Origin: Diadema setosum
Taxonomy: Eukaryota > Echinodermata > Echinoidea > Diadematoida > Diadematidae
Reading direction: 5' to 3'
Length of the DNA: 64,000 nucleotides
NCBI GenBank assembly: GCA_033980235.1
Contig: CM067062.1
Span: forward strand, 9,761,027 to 9,825,026
This document shows positions 47,030 through 58,732 of the stretch, in pieces. The notes beneath the pieces were generated by a model. That model saw nothing but the letters and a program-made list of their open reading frames with translations. It was not told where the DNA came from and searched no databases. Numbering within the stretch: position 1 is the first letter of the stretch; every line of letters starts with the position of its first letter. The position numbers and the translations under genes were made by a program.

Positions 47030-49027
47030 TAGGGGCTTAATTATCAATTCGATCCTTACAGTGATTTTACTGAATAGTCCTGAAACGATTATGAATGCAT
47101 GCATGCTCATGTCTGCGAGTAGTCTTGTGTAATCAAGGCCATGAAGGCCATGAGACCTATCTATTTCGAATTCCTGTAGTTACATAAGTTGTTCTTATTC
47201 ACTTTTAGAATACTGTACATCATAATACATTATAGTACAGGTACCTTTAATACGTTTATTTACAGCCTTTCTTTGAGTCTCATGATCCTTCAACATGTAA
47301 CGGTATATGCACTTGTTAACCTTTTATAAGATTAGCGCTCAATCACGACAAAAAAAGAAAGAAAAGAAGAGACTTAATATGCGATCTCTCAAGGATGTGG
47401 ATTTGTATACAGACACTTTTTAGGTATCATAAAATCAAGGAGCTATTAACAGTCTGTAGTAGCTCCTTGATAAAATGAATACTCATGTCGGATGTGGATC
47501 ACAAATTTTGCAGTACCGAACTATTATATAGGTCGAATTAAATTGACCCATTTGGCTGCATGGTTTCGTTGATGAAACAAATTGTTCGAACAAAAATTCA
47601 AGAATGCAATAATTAACTTCTATTATCTTGTGCATTACCCCCACCCCCTCCCCCCTTCCCCATTCTAAGAATGTTCACCTACAGATCTGGTGATGAAGTA
47701 AATATGGAAATCAAAACTAAAGAAAGATGACTGGAAAAAAATGGACCATGTCGGATAAATGGCCGATGGGGTAGGCCTACAACTATTAAAGACAGTGTAC
47801 ACGATTCCAAAGACTCTATATCTAACTTAGAGTCACAAATACTATCAATCTGCATTTGGAGAAATAATATTATGCCCTGATCAGAATGGCCAATATAGGA
47901 CAGGACTAAAAATAAAAAGGTGAATAAATAAAAATTAGGGGAAAAAAAACGAAACATTAATATTCGTTGCTATAAGCAACCCTTTCAAAGAATGAGGTTC
48001 AAATAATGTAGAAAGTCACAAACACAATAACATATAAACTCATTCAAGCAACATATAGGGCCCTAAACACAGGAAACACACACATTCACAAACGCACAGC
48101 AATGCAATACATAATAAACTTGAAACAGTACAAAGATAATCTAAAATGGATGTAAAATAAAAATCAAGATTTAATGTACATGGACTGTGATCTCAATTCA
48201 TCATTATTTCATGTAGTCATCTCAATAATCTACTTTCATTGATCACAGATTGGTAAGTCACCATGTTTGCAACAGCAGTTCTGGTAGAAAACAAGCCATA
48301 AGGCTTACAAAACTCATACATAACATAACAGGCATCTCATAATGATTAAGGGGATAGAGAAAATACATTCCATGAAAATTACAACATTTACATGTACATA
48401 TTCCACATTATTCATTAGAAGAAAGCATAGGCCCTGTCTCTATAACAGATACAATAAAGTTAAGACAGTGAAATATATAGCAGAAAAAAAATTGCATTCA
48501 CATTTCTCTATCACATGCATGACACACACTATACAAGGAGAAGTGGTATCCCAATGTGAAAAACTCTTATAAGCACAAAAAAACAACTGCAAACTAGGCA
48601 TTTTACTTTGGATCTGCAATGGGACTACGCAGTTGCTCTCATGCTGAATAGTACAGCTCTTGTTGATTTAAAAGACTAGGGCAGCATAAAAATGAAATAA
48701 GTCTCAGTTTTGTTCAAAATTGTTCATTCACTTATCCTGCCTGCCAAAGTCACACATCACAGGTACACATGACCATTATTGCATTCCTAAAGCAGCAGCA
48801 TTCTTACCAGCTCTAATATACATCAAACAATAATCACTTCATTATTTTCAGAAATGTAAGAATTGCTGAAAAAAAAAAACGACAATTTATTTAATTGACT
48901 AGCATCACATCTTTCCCTTTGCTCTTTAATTGCTTTAAAAATATTGTGCAAAGAATGCACCATGTCCCCTAATTGTATCTGAGTTACATACCAGTACATT
49001 TATTTTAAATCCCACAACACTCTGATG
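47030..49027. other. Low-copy AT-rich stretch, no gene recognised
   Basis: No exon or transposon ends recognised. Confidence 0.45.
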
Positions 49028-49200
49028 AGAGAAAAAGGTTCAATTTTGTACGTATATGTGTTGCACTGGGAGCACCTTAACAGGTGCAGTCTTGCACCTT
49101 TCAAACCGGAAAGGTGCGAAGTTGCACCCGCAAAGGTGCTACAATATTGTGCCACACGTAAAGGTGCAAAATGGCAAAGTTGAACCTATTTTTCTTAGAG
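49028..49200. mobile_element. 173 bp MITE built of AAGGTGCAA motifs
   Basis: GAGAGAAAAAGGTTCAA at the left and TTGAACCTATTTTTCTTAG at the right. The interior repeats AAGGTGC / GCACCTT at least six times. Confidence 0.8.
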
Positions 49201-50942
49201 TGAAGGGTAGAAGGGATGCCGTATTACTATGACACCACATCACATCTGGCGGGATTCTCTCTTTTAATAATCAAATTAAATCAGTGATGATGCGGATGTA
49301 GCTGTTGCTGGAGACCAACATTAGCTTTACTGCATCAACCCGTCACAAAGTCTATTAATTATCAAGATGATGTTGGTCTCGCTCAACACTATTATACATC
49401 TATTCACATGTAAAATGATCACATTGGAATCAAAATTCACATGAAAGACATTTTCCTGAGAATGAGTGCTAAGAAAGCTTGCAATGTCATTATGATATAC
49501 AGTTTTGAAAACAAGTAAATGCACATATAACCATCTTAAAGAGAAAAAAAAATCATAGCTTGCACTTTGGCTGTCCATTTACAGTACTGCTAAAAAATAT
49601 ATATATAAAAATCTCAACGTGTTACTTGTCTTGTAAGTAGATAATCCTCATCAGAAACATTTCATTTCATATCTTTGTCACATTTCAGTCAACAATGCAT
49701 AGTAATCACAAACATTTCAGAGTCTAAGTAGTCAACACTGAAATAGATTTCTACTTTACATGGTAAGTGCTGAAGTAGCACCATACAACTGTATTAACCA
49801 TTTTGTATTTGGGTGCAAAAATTACTGTACCACAATTGACACTTCTTCAGCTGCCACAAGGCACACTATGAACATATCAAGCAGTGTGAAACATATTTAG
49901 AAGGATGAAACTTTCTCTTAGCCTGGTAATTATAATGCTTTTCCTTTTAACACATCCTAGGACCTTTATGACTCTCTTTCAAAAAAGTATTTGATTGCTG
50001 TGGCACTGAAGTTCCATCTGCAGGGTAAAACAAAGAAAATGCTACTCTGAAACTAGCATTAGTATGTTAATCATTTAAAAGGTATTGAATTGAACTAAGT
50101 TTTTTTTAATGAAGTCTTTGTCTATTCACTACTATGTTCTAAGTACACTGTAATAGCATGCACTAGAGAAACAAAAGAAACAATTCAATTTCTTTTTCCT
50201 AACAAATGAACTTAAAACACCAATATTACTTGGGAACCTCTTTTAAGCATGGACCTTCAAAACCTGACAATTACCTTGTTATGTCAGGTTTCTAACTATA
50301 GAAGAATACAAAAACATAGAAATATAAAGAGTTTGGACCTGCAAAATCACTACTATAAAAAATTTTTGTGACAATATATGACCTCTTTATGACTAGGTTC
50401 CACTGTACATGTATTACTACAGCTGTGTGAAAGAACTTCTGGCATTGGCACATCATGTAACAATCTTACACTTTTCTGATCCTGACTTCATGCGAGATCT
50501 ATCTACAAGTAATAATTCTTGCCCAGTGTCCACTTTATATCAAATCCAATAAAGGAGAGTTGAAAGACTTGACATACTGTCAAATGTCACACATACTTTC
50601 ATTACAAAATTATGTCGACATAAAGAAAAAAATGTGTATTTTTGGCCTAATTCACATAACAACCATTCATCAAAGCCAATTCACTTGCATTTGTAATCAG
50701 TAGTGTGATAAATACTTAGGTAAGAAATATTCAACAGAAATTGAATGAGTCCACTCTGAGGGTGTAGAGTATAAAATTGATTTCCTGAAGGTATATATAT
50801 ACATTTTTTTTTTGCAGTGCCAACACCAAAAAGTTGTAGTCGGCATTACAAATCTGCTTAGTACGATAAGAGATACACAGTGTTACTCAGAAATCGATTA
50901 TGTCGGTCTTACAAAGAGGCAACATGGTACAAATGTATATTA
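49201..50942. other. Low-copy AT-rich stretch
   Basis: No exon recognised. With 47030-49027 it could be a long 3' UTR of the tentative exon at 50943, but nothing proves it. Confidence 0.35.
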
Positions 50943-51091
50943 GCTCAGAGAAGAAGGATATAACTTCAGCTGTTTATCATAGTCTTCAAGGCACATGAAT
51001 CCTTGCACATGAAACACATATGCTACAAACAGGCATTTTGACTCTCCGCAAACACATTCTTTGGCATGTGCTAACCCACTAAACATCAGTC
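50943..51091 (-). CDS. Possible terminal coding exon of an unknown gene
   Basis: On the minus strand a good acceptor (CACCTTTCACATTCCTAG) is followed by about 49 codons ending in TAA: a hydrophobic start (LMFSGLAHAKECVCGESKC), then VAYVFHVQGFMCLEDYDKQ. It is not low-complexity and is not inside a recognised repeat. I do not recognise the family and cannot find its upstream exons. It could be chance. Confidence 0.2.
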
Positions 51092-51233
51092 CTAGGAATG
51101 TGAAAGGTGATGTTATGAAAAAAATAATCATAATACACTTCTACATTTATTACACCATTGTATTTCCTGGCCTATGGAAAGGAATGTCATAATGAATCAG
51201 TGTTGTAATATTGATGACCTCACTTAAACAATA

Positions 51234-51455
51234 CTGTATACGTCATATATTTCGCGGGTCTAAATTTTCGCGAATCGGGACTTCCCGACAATTTAGCGAG
51301 TGGTTGAATTCGCGATCGTGGAGTCTTGTACTGAACGGAGAAATTTATACCCATAAGTCACATTCACATTGGCATTAGAGCCAATATTTTCGCGTGTTTT
51401 TAATTTCGCGAAATTCGCAAAAATAAAAACCTCGCGAAATATTCGGTGTATACAG
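51234..51455. mobile_element. 222 bp TA-flanked MITE rich in TTCGCGAA
   Basis: Ends CTGTATACG.. and ..GTGTATACAG with TA flanks; several TTTCGCG/CGCGAAA motifs as in 38223-38433. Confidence 0.8.
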
Positions 51456-52850
51456 TAGGTAATTGTTTGACATCCAAAGTTGCTGAGAAACATGTAGTGG
51501 CTAATAAAAAATGAGACGGCCTTGGATAAGTTTATGATGTATTTTTTTTTATGTAGCTGCATCTAGTGTATTACACTAGTCTTGACTTTCAGATGACATC
51601 AAAACATTATTCTCATAGGAAGTATTCTTATGTACATGATGTCCATGGCTTGACACTGATTGAAGGTTTGATACAAAAACTATCCTAATAAATGAAGTCT
51701 AGCTATTATGGAAGCCAAGCATTCTACATCATTACATAATATTTATGACAGTTACTTGGCTTGCTGCATATTGCTATTCTATATTGTTCACACATAAAAC
51801 AGTAAAACAGACTTGAATGTGGCTATTTCGATTTCATGCATTGGCAATTTCAATTTGAGTTAGAATCCATAATATCTTCATCTTGCACCAAAACTGATAT
51901 CATATGGGCAAATTAGCACAACGGAATGTGTTTTCTCTCCCTCTGCACGCATCAATTATCAAAATAAAACCAGGAAATTCAAGAATTTGCCACTTTTGTG
52001 TATTACTGTAAAAGATGAAAGTGTCAAGGTGAAATCTGAGAGAAAACATTGTAAGACTGATTGAATACAGTGAAATCTGTATAGAATGGCAACTCAAGGC
52101 AGATCACAACACTGGCCTAACACATTGAGGATGAGAAATGCGTGCTGTAGCAAAATCAGCCCATCCTCAATGGCTTAATAAATGAAGATAGAGTGATGGC
52201 CATCTCTGTATGGTCTGTAAACAATGCTGTATACACTGTATTACATTAAAGGTAGGGAATCCCATTTGCATGCCTTAAATGAAGAGTTGTATAAATACAG
52301 TGGTATGTTGAAGAGAGTATCATTTTAGAAACTCCCATAAAGTATTGAAAGTGGAAGGTAACATTTAGTACATTTTTATTGACCGTTAGATTTTGAATTG
52401 AATTTTTTTTCGGGGCTCACCGTAAATTCCAGTACATTACTAGGCTACCTTTGCAGACCCATGCACTGCATGTGTGTCCATCATGTATATTTTGTGAAGA
52501 AAGTTCATCAAAACTTACAAACATTTCTATATACATTCTTCTTGCCACACACTCTATCTGTCATGATATGTTATTACATCAGCTCTTATACTTTTAGATT
52601 TGTGTTTATAGATAAAAGATACAGAAGACTGCAACAAAAAGGCTTAAGTGTGGCTGACACACAGAACTACTCAGTAGTTGAGTTTTGTGCATTATTCAAA
52701 TTGTAGATAACTGTTGACTTCCAAATTTCTCAGCAGTGGCCTAAACAAGTCCCCTGAGGTTCATATTTAATGTTTTGCTGCATTTTGGGAGGTCTGTAAA
52801 AGGTATCCCCTACCTTTAAACAGACACAGAGAATTACTCACACAAGGCAA
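51456..52850. other. Low-copy AT-rich stretch
   Basis: Only the small family D hairpin at 52117-52178 is recognised. Confidence 0.45.
52117..52178. mobile_element. 62 bp family D hairpin
   Basis: CACATTGAGGATGAG and CATCCTCAATGGCTTAA ends with GTAGCAAAATCAGC between. Confidence 0.6.
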
Positions 52851-53335
52851 GGTGCTACATAAGCACTTTCCGGATTGCTGGAGGCAAGTGAAAACCAAAA
52901 TTGGGCAAGTGTTTTGGAAAAATGAGAAAAAATGCTTGCCAGTATCTAGCAAGCAAAACAATTTGAAGCCATCTTTTTTTTCTTATTTCTTTTTTCTTTT
53001 TTAATTTTCCCCCTTCAAGTCAACCATACAGAAGTGCACTGATAATGACGTTTTAGTGATGCAACACACTTAAAATTTCATTTCAGCAACTTTCCAGCAC
53101 TTTTATGAGAAGAAGCCCCAATGCAATGCAAAACAAACATTTGAAATGAACCAAGTTTGTTACTATAACGTATTAAAGTGTGTGAATCAATGTGTGCGGT
53201 TTACTCAAACTATTGTGTTTCATCAAACCCATGACTTACAAGTGATTTTCCTATATTTTTCAACTTTCTTTTTGAGCAAGTGTTCTATAACAACTTGAAA
53301 ATCTGCTTGCCTGACCAGGCAAGTGGTAAAAAAAA
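52851..53335. repeat. Probable degenerate inverted-repeat element with GGCAAGTG motifs
   Basis: GGCAAGTG and GCTTGCC motifs recur at both ends (52880-52975 and 53275-53325). Boundaries are not clear. Confidence 0.4.
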
Positions 53336-53421
53336 AAAGTTATCTGAATATAATTTCTGTTATAATAAACATAAGTGTGTCATGTTTTATAAAGGTCCTG
53401 CATAATTTTACAGAATAGATA

Positions 53422-53721
53422 CAGAGACTCAAACCCCAAGCACCTTCTGATCTGGACAGTCTCCCGCCCGAAACCCCTAGCAAACGGGAGACTCTAAGTT
53501 GATGTGTGCGAAGTTCATAGGGTTCTAGATGCTCTCTGGTGCTATCTAAGGCTTATTTTTTCAACATACGATAGCAATATTAAAGTAAGAAACCCTTTCC
53601 AACGGAAGACACAGAGCCAGGGCGGGAGAAATTAAATCTCAAGCAGGAGAACGGGAGATTTTGCAAAAATGGGTTTTCGGCGGGAGATCTCCCGTCGAAA
53701 ACGGGAGAGTTGGAGTCTCTG
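53422..53721. mobile_element. CAGAGACTC element, copy 2, uninterrupted
   Basis: 300 bp, with TAGATA directly repeated at 53416-53421 and 53722-53727. It defines the intact form of 5335-5907. Confidence 0.9.
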
Positions 53722-53727
53722 TAGATA

Positions 53728-54569
53728 AATTGCTTTTGATTGATGTGGCCAGGCAAATTGCCATGCGTGACACATCTTGAAGAAATGCGAGAGATGCAGC
53801 TACACAGAACTCGGCCTCGATGAATGTGTGACCAACACATGGCATTAGTGTGTGGTCAAAACGATTCATGCTTGATTGATGGCCATGTTTGATAGATGGC
53901 CATAGTGCATGAGAATCAACTATAAAATGATTTCTTTTCTTGTGTTTTTCCAGCAGGACATTTTTTTTTTTGAAGATGCAGCATATTGACCTTTCTACAC
54001 AGGTGGCTAAAACAACCAATTTGAGTGTATGAAGCAATCAGAAAAAGGCAGATTGTGGCTGATGTTGATGACTGCTATTGCTGACTTGGAACTTGGAATA
54101 AATGCAGCATTTCCGAACCCAATACTAGGGATGGGATATCTGAAAAGTGAAAACAATGACACATTTAAGAAATAATCAAAAGTCAAATTTGACCTATACA
54201 TGTATACAATCTGAATCTGCAGTATAAAAATGTAACTCCAAAAATATGTCATACACAAGGCAAAAGAGGAATGTCTTCTCTTTGATAGTAAGATATCAAT
54301 AAACTCATAAGTTATGCCATTCATAACTTTACAAGGTGAGGCATGTCTTAATTTGTGCTAGCTATTAAACAAATACAAATTCATAATGTAGGTTGTGTAT
54401 GTCGTGTTATGATGAGTCTATATAATATTATAATCATTATTATATCATTATCAGTAAAAATGTACTTTGAGAGGCAGTGATGACCTTTAGGTGCTCTATG
54501 AATATGATGTTAATATCATTTGCATATTCATCATATGTACAGCATTATAAAACATGTCAAAATACTCCA
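53728..54569. other. Gene-free stretch with one odd open frame
   Basis: A plus-strand frame at about 54024-54175 (containing GRLWLMLMTAIADLELGI) looks membrane-like but lacks a usable acceptor. See rejected items. Confidence 0.4.
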
Positions 54570-54699
54570 GGTCCCCATTTTATCAAAAGATATAATTGAT
54601 TACAAATTTCCTTACCACAGGTTGCCACAGACTTACCATAGAAATCAACTACGGTTGTATATAATCAATTATAACACTTCAGTAAATAAAACAGGGCCC
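54570..54699. mobile_element. GGGCC..TTTTAT MITE, diverged copy
   Basis: GGTCCCCATTTTATC pairs with AATAAAACAGGGCC; TAATTGATTA and TAATCAATTAT mirrored inside. Confidence 0.65.
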
Positions 54700-55047
54700 A
54701 GAAGTAATTTGACACATTTTATAATCTTGATGATAGCGTACAATTACCTTTCAGAATCTTTGATCTGCTGGAGCACTATCAACCCTTGTCAGTCTTTAAT
54801 CTTATTACATGGTTTTTTTTTTCCCCTTGGCGTGGACACATTTTATTAACAAAGATAAATAAAATGTAATTGAATTGTTCATATTATAAGAATGACAAAC
54901 CAGAAATCTCTTCATTTCTCTGTAGGCCCTATATAACATAACAAAACAGCCAAGACTCTTCCATAAGGGATTCCATGCAACGAGAGATAACAAGTCTTGT
55001 TATTCACAGAATACATTTTGAACAGCTTCAAGGCTTCAAGGCTTATA

Positions 55048-57544
55048 GGGCCCATTCTCAGTAAAAGCGTTCAAATACGGAATTTTGGTGTCGCCGACAT
55101 TCCATGACAGTTTGCGGTTCCCTGAAACCTATTAGATACTACTTAAATGTTTATAATATATCACGAGTACCTTATTTGTTAAAAGTAAACACAATCAAAT
55201 GCGGTTGTCTGCCTTTTTGTATAAAATTTTGCTGTTGAACTTTGTTAAGACCCCCAAAACGCAGTGTCGCCGGCTATTTTAGAATTATATTTTATTGCTC
55301 CTCTCCGTCCACAAACACACTTTCCAAACATCATTTTCATGGACGATGAGCATATATGTGCTAATCACAATACTCGAAAAGTTCCAAAATTTTTATTGAC
55401 TTCTTTTTTATAGCCTTTTGAAACCTGTCGCCAAGTTCACCGCCAGATACGTTACCAGTTTCTTTAGTGTTACAGCATTGCGAAAATAACAAGACTATGC
55501 AATGACCCTGTGTATATGAAACCCTGAGGATATACTTCATACATTGCAAGTACTTAGATTTTTTGTGCAACAGCTATTTATTGAGAATACGGTACAATGT
55601 TTGAAATATCGGTTTTCTACATTTTTATTTGGACAGATACGTTACATACATTTCACGCCACCCACTGCGACAGATATTGCAATGCCAGACAAATTGTATG
55701 TTATACATTACTCCTCGGAATGATGCATCGATTCAACATTAAAGTTTAGTATAAGTGAGAAATATTTGGTAGATATCGCTCTCATAATAACATGATCGAC
55801 CATATACGTTACCACAGATACGTTACCGCAGATACGTGACCGAATTTTGCTCATTGGTCTTGTGTTTTCAGGGGATCAAATCTGGTCAAAATTCATCCCT
55901 ACACATTACTTGCTTCGTTTTGTTGGACCTCAGGATTTTATTCTTACACCAAAAGGACAGAGAGGTGAAAAGGAGCAACGCTTCCATATGATTTTTCTTT
56001 CTGCGTCAGTGTCTCACAACTTAATGCCAAGTTTTCCGACAGATACGTTACCACATAATCAAAATGCTGAAAAAAAATTGTAAATGTTTTGACAAACAAA
56101 TCGTTGTGTGCTCACAAACTCCAAAGTTCTATTCTATAAAACCCAGCCATTTTCATATTCTATGCAACAACTTTGTTTATTTTACAAGACGAAGCTATGA
56201 TTCAGCATATCAGTTTTTTGCTTTTCAGATTTAGCAGATACGTTACGTATAATTCAGGGCACCCACGGTGACAAATAATGTTATGTAAAACAACGTGTTC
56301 ATAAAAAAACTCTGCATAAAATGACACTTCCATAAAAAAAAAATTAAAGTTATGTTCAAATGAAGAATATTCAGTAGAAATTGCTCTGTAACTCTGTAAC
56401 ATTTACGGTACGCCAGATACGTTACCAAACTTTGAAAGAGTAAAAAGTAGTTTATGAAAAGCTTCCGAGAAAAGTTTCAGTGTTCTGTTGCATATTTATT
56501 CTAGTGTTTTTCAACATATGAAGAACTACTCAAGATTCATTGATAAGTTGAACAATTATTTATTCATTTTCATTAAAAGGGGTGGGCCAAATACGTTACC
56601 ATAGGCCAAACAACTTTTTAGTATATCGAGTTCATAGAGACTGTACCTACTTCCTTCTAAGTGCCTGCAAAAATATATTTTTTAAACCTTGTTTGCATTA
56701 TCCATTGAATATTTATAGTCAGATGGATAAATACATTCAGACGTAAGATGAGAATATTCTGTGAATGAAGAACTCAGCTTTCACATTTAGGCCTCTTTTC
56801 CACTACATTTCATAGTTTAAATATTACGTACAATGTTTGAAATGGTTAATCTGGGCTTACATCATTCATTTTTACATCAATTCATAAGGTAAATAATTAA
56901 ACAGGTGATATTCATTAATTCATACACAACTAAAATTATTACAAGTTTACCAGATACGTTACCAAAGGCGATTCGATGTTTTTCAATAGTTATTTCCCCA
57001 GGAAAGCAATTCATATTTGTTTCATGTGGAAATTCCAGATCAGATCATTCCCTTTGCATGATTTGTGGGTTTCGAAACTTAATTTGTAAGCGAAATTTGT
57101 TAAAAAATACAAAGTGAATCTTAAGATTATATTTTATTTCAGCAAAAAACATATTTCAACCTTCCACGGAGAAATAATTTCTACCAATTAGCAAGGGATG
57201 ACAACATCTTTACCTCTTGAAAAACCCCAATATCTTTGGGGGGGGGGGGCAGATGTCTTTTCGTGAACAGAAATTGGATCAAAACAATAAATTTAAATCA
57301 AAGTTAGGAGTCCATTACATGTAAATTTGCGGTAACATATCTGATTGGTGATCAAAAATCATATATGATGCTCTATTTCAATTCATTTTACTCAATGAAT
57401 GGCCATCATTTAGCATGTTCCACTTTTTGTTTCGTATTTGACCGGTTTTGAAGTTACCGAAAACACATCTTTGAATGTATTCCTTTGTGGTTGATTTTTC
57501 GGTTTTACTCACATGGAATTGAACACTTAATCTGAGAATGGCCC
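55048..57544. mobile_element. 2.5 kb inverted-repeat element with CAGATACGTTACC motif
   Basis: Ends GGGCCCATTCTCAG and CTGAGAATGGCCC next to TA, with a mirrored AAGNGTTCAAT block. Inside, the 13-mer CAGATACGTTACC or one-to-two-base variants occur at 55444, 55634, 55801, 55815, 55829, 56040, 56235, 56414, 56588 and 56951 on the plus strand, and an inverted variant at 57331. The segments 55560-55850 and 56180-56430 look like diverged direct repeats (CACCCACNGYGACA follows the motif in both). No transposase frame is visible. Confidence 0.7.
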
Positions 57545-57850
57545 ATAGATGATATTATCCTCTTTTTTCATTCTTTCTTTCTTTGCTGTGTCACTAGACT
57601 CAAATGACAGCATTTTGATTCTGTTCTATTATTGCACTTTCTGAGGCGGCAAACAACCTATAAAGCTTTCTTTGCTGCTGTTTTAGGTTTCTTCTAGAAG
57701 CCTTGTGCATTAATTTGGCAGGAAAGGTGCAAAAATATTTTATCACTATCAATACTGTCATCAACAAATTATTTTGCTAACAATCAGTGGTTTCAGTATC
57801 ATAGCATTAATATACTACACATATATAACACTTTGAGAAGACCTTTATCA

Positions 57851-57942
57851 TTAACCTGTTGAGGACAGGTAAAGTTTGCAAAAACATGCATTTCCAATAG
57901 ACGCTTGCCCGAGTATACTGGGGCTCGTCCTCAACGGGTTAA
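57851..57942. mobile_element. 92 bp TTAA hairpin MITE, family D
   Basis: TTAACCTGTTGAGGAC and GTCCTCAACGGGTTAA. Complete copy. Confidence 0.85.
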
Positions 57943-58103
57943 ACATTCATGAATCATTATCAATCTCATCGGGGCCAGCCGAATCATGCTTTCATCATCA
58001 TTGCATGATCGCCTAGTAAGTCTCACATGTTCTTGAGTTTAACAAATGCTTGAATCGAGAATTTTGATATTTGATAAGGGAATAATAACTGTCCATCGCC
58101 CAT

Positions 58104-58221
58104 TTAACCCTAAAGGGGCCGGGCTTTTTTGGCTATGCTCAGACCGGGGGGGATGGATTCCTCGCGATGAGGCCTTCTCGCGTTACAGAATTTTAGCGCG
58201 AAAAGGGGCGGGGGGCGGATT

Positions 58222-58256
<35 letters not shown>

Positions 58257-58271
58257 CCCTTTTAGGGTTAA
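58104..58271. mobile_element. 168 bp TTAA MITE with poly-C core
   Basis: TTAACCCTAAAGGGGCCGG and GGCCCTTTTAGGGTTAA ends; a ~30 nt C run near the right end. Confidence 0.85.
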
Positions 58272-58486
58272 ACACTGTCTGCATTTCAACTTGTAAAGAT
58301 GAATACATGTCTCTTTAGGAAGAGGTAAATGGCAAATTCTTTTTCATATGATTTGAGGAGGGAACCCTTTAAAACTTTCAGTTTCATGTAGCCAATTCTG
58401 AATGACACCCTTGCACTCCCAAAACACTCCTACTCTAGAACAGGTCCATTAATTACCCACAGAGAAACTTATCTCCCAAGTATCCT

Positions 58487-58492
58487 TTTATT
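58487..58492 (-). promoter_or_regulatory. Candidate polyadenylation signal of the P2X gene
   Basis: AATAAA on the minus strand about 217 nt past the predicted stop. Confidence 0.35.
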
Positions 58493-58708
58493 CTGAATTC
58501 TATGCATCATTGCAAGCTCTTCGTAAGACTAACATGAAGAGATAAGGATAGCACTTCTTTCAGTTGCAATTGCAAATGAATATGCACAGGTATATGAGGA
58601 AATAGATATGATTGTATACACATAAAAAATATGCAAGACAGTAAACAACTAAATGCTGTACATTGTAAATCCAGGGGAATACCTTCTTATGAATCATGAT
58701 GATAGTTG

Positions 58709-58732
58709 CTATTCTCCAGTATCAGATATATC
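58709..58732 (-). CDS. P2X terminal exon (DISDTGE stop)
   Basis: Acceptor TTTCTCTACAG and seven codons then TAG. The total C-tail length then equals that of P2X4-type proteins, which supports the call, but so short an exon needs transcript proof. Confidence 0.65.
   Translation of the reverse strand, partial: DISDTGE

Noticed and set aside
54024..54175. Plus-strand frame containing GRLWLMLMTAIADLELGI, vaguely like the first helix of SLC45 transporters
   Set aside because: The good acceptor nearby is out of frame (TAA follows), spacing of the family residues is off by two, and no further exons are found.
55440..56965. CRISPR-like array from the repeated 13-mer
   Set aside because: Spacing is irregular, the motif is short, the genome is eukaryotic and no associated genes exist.
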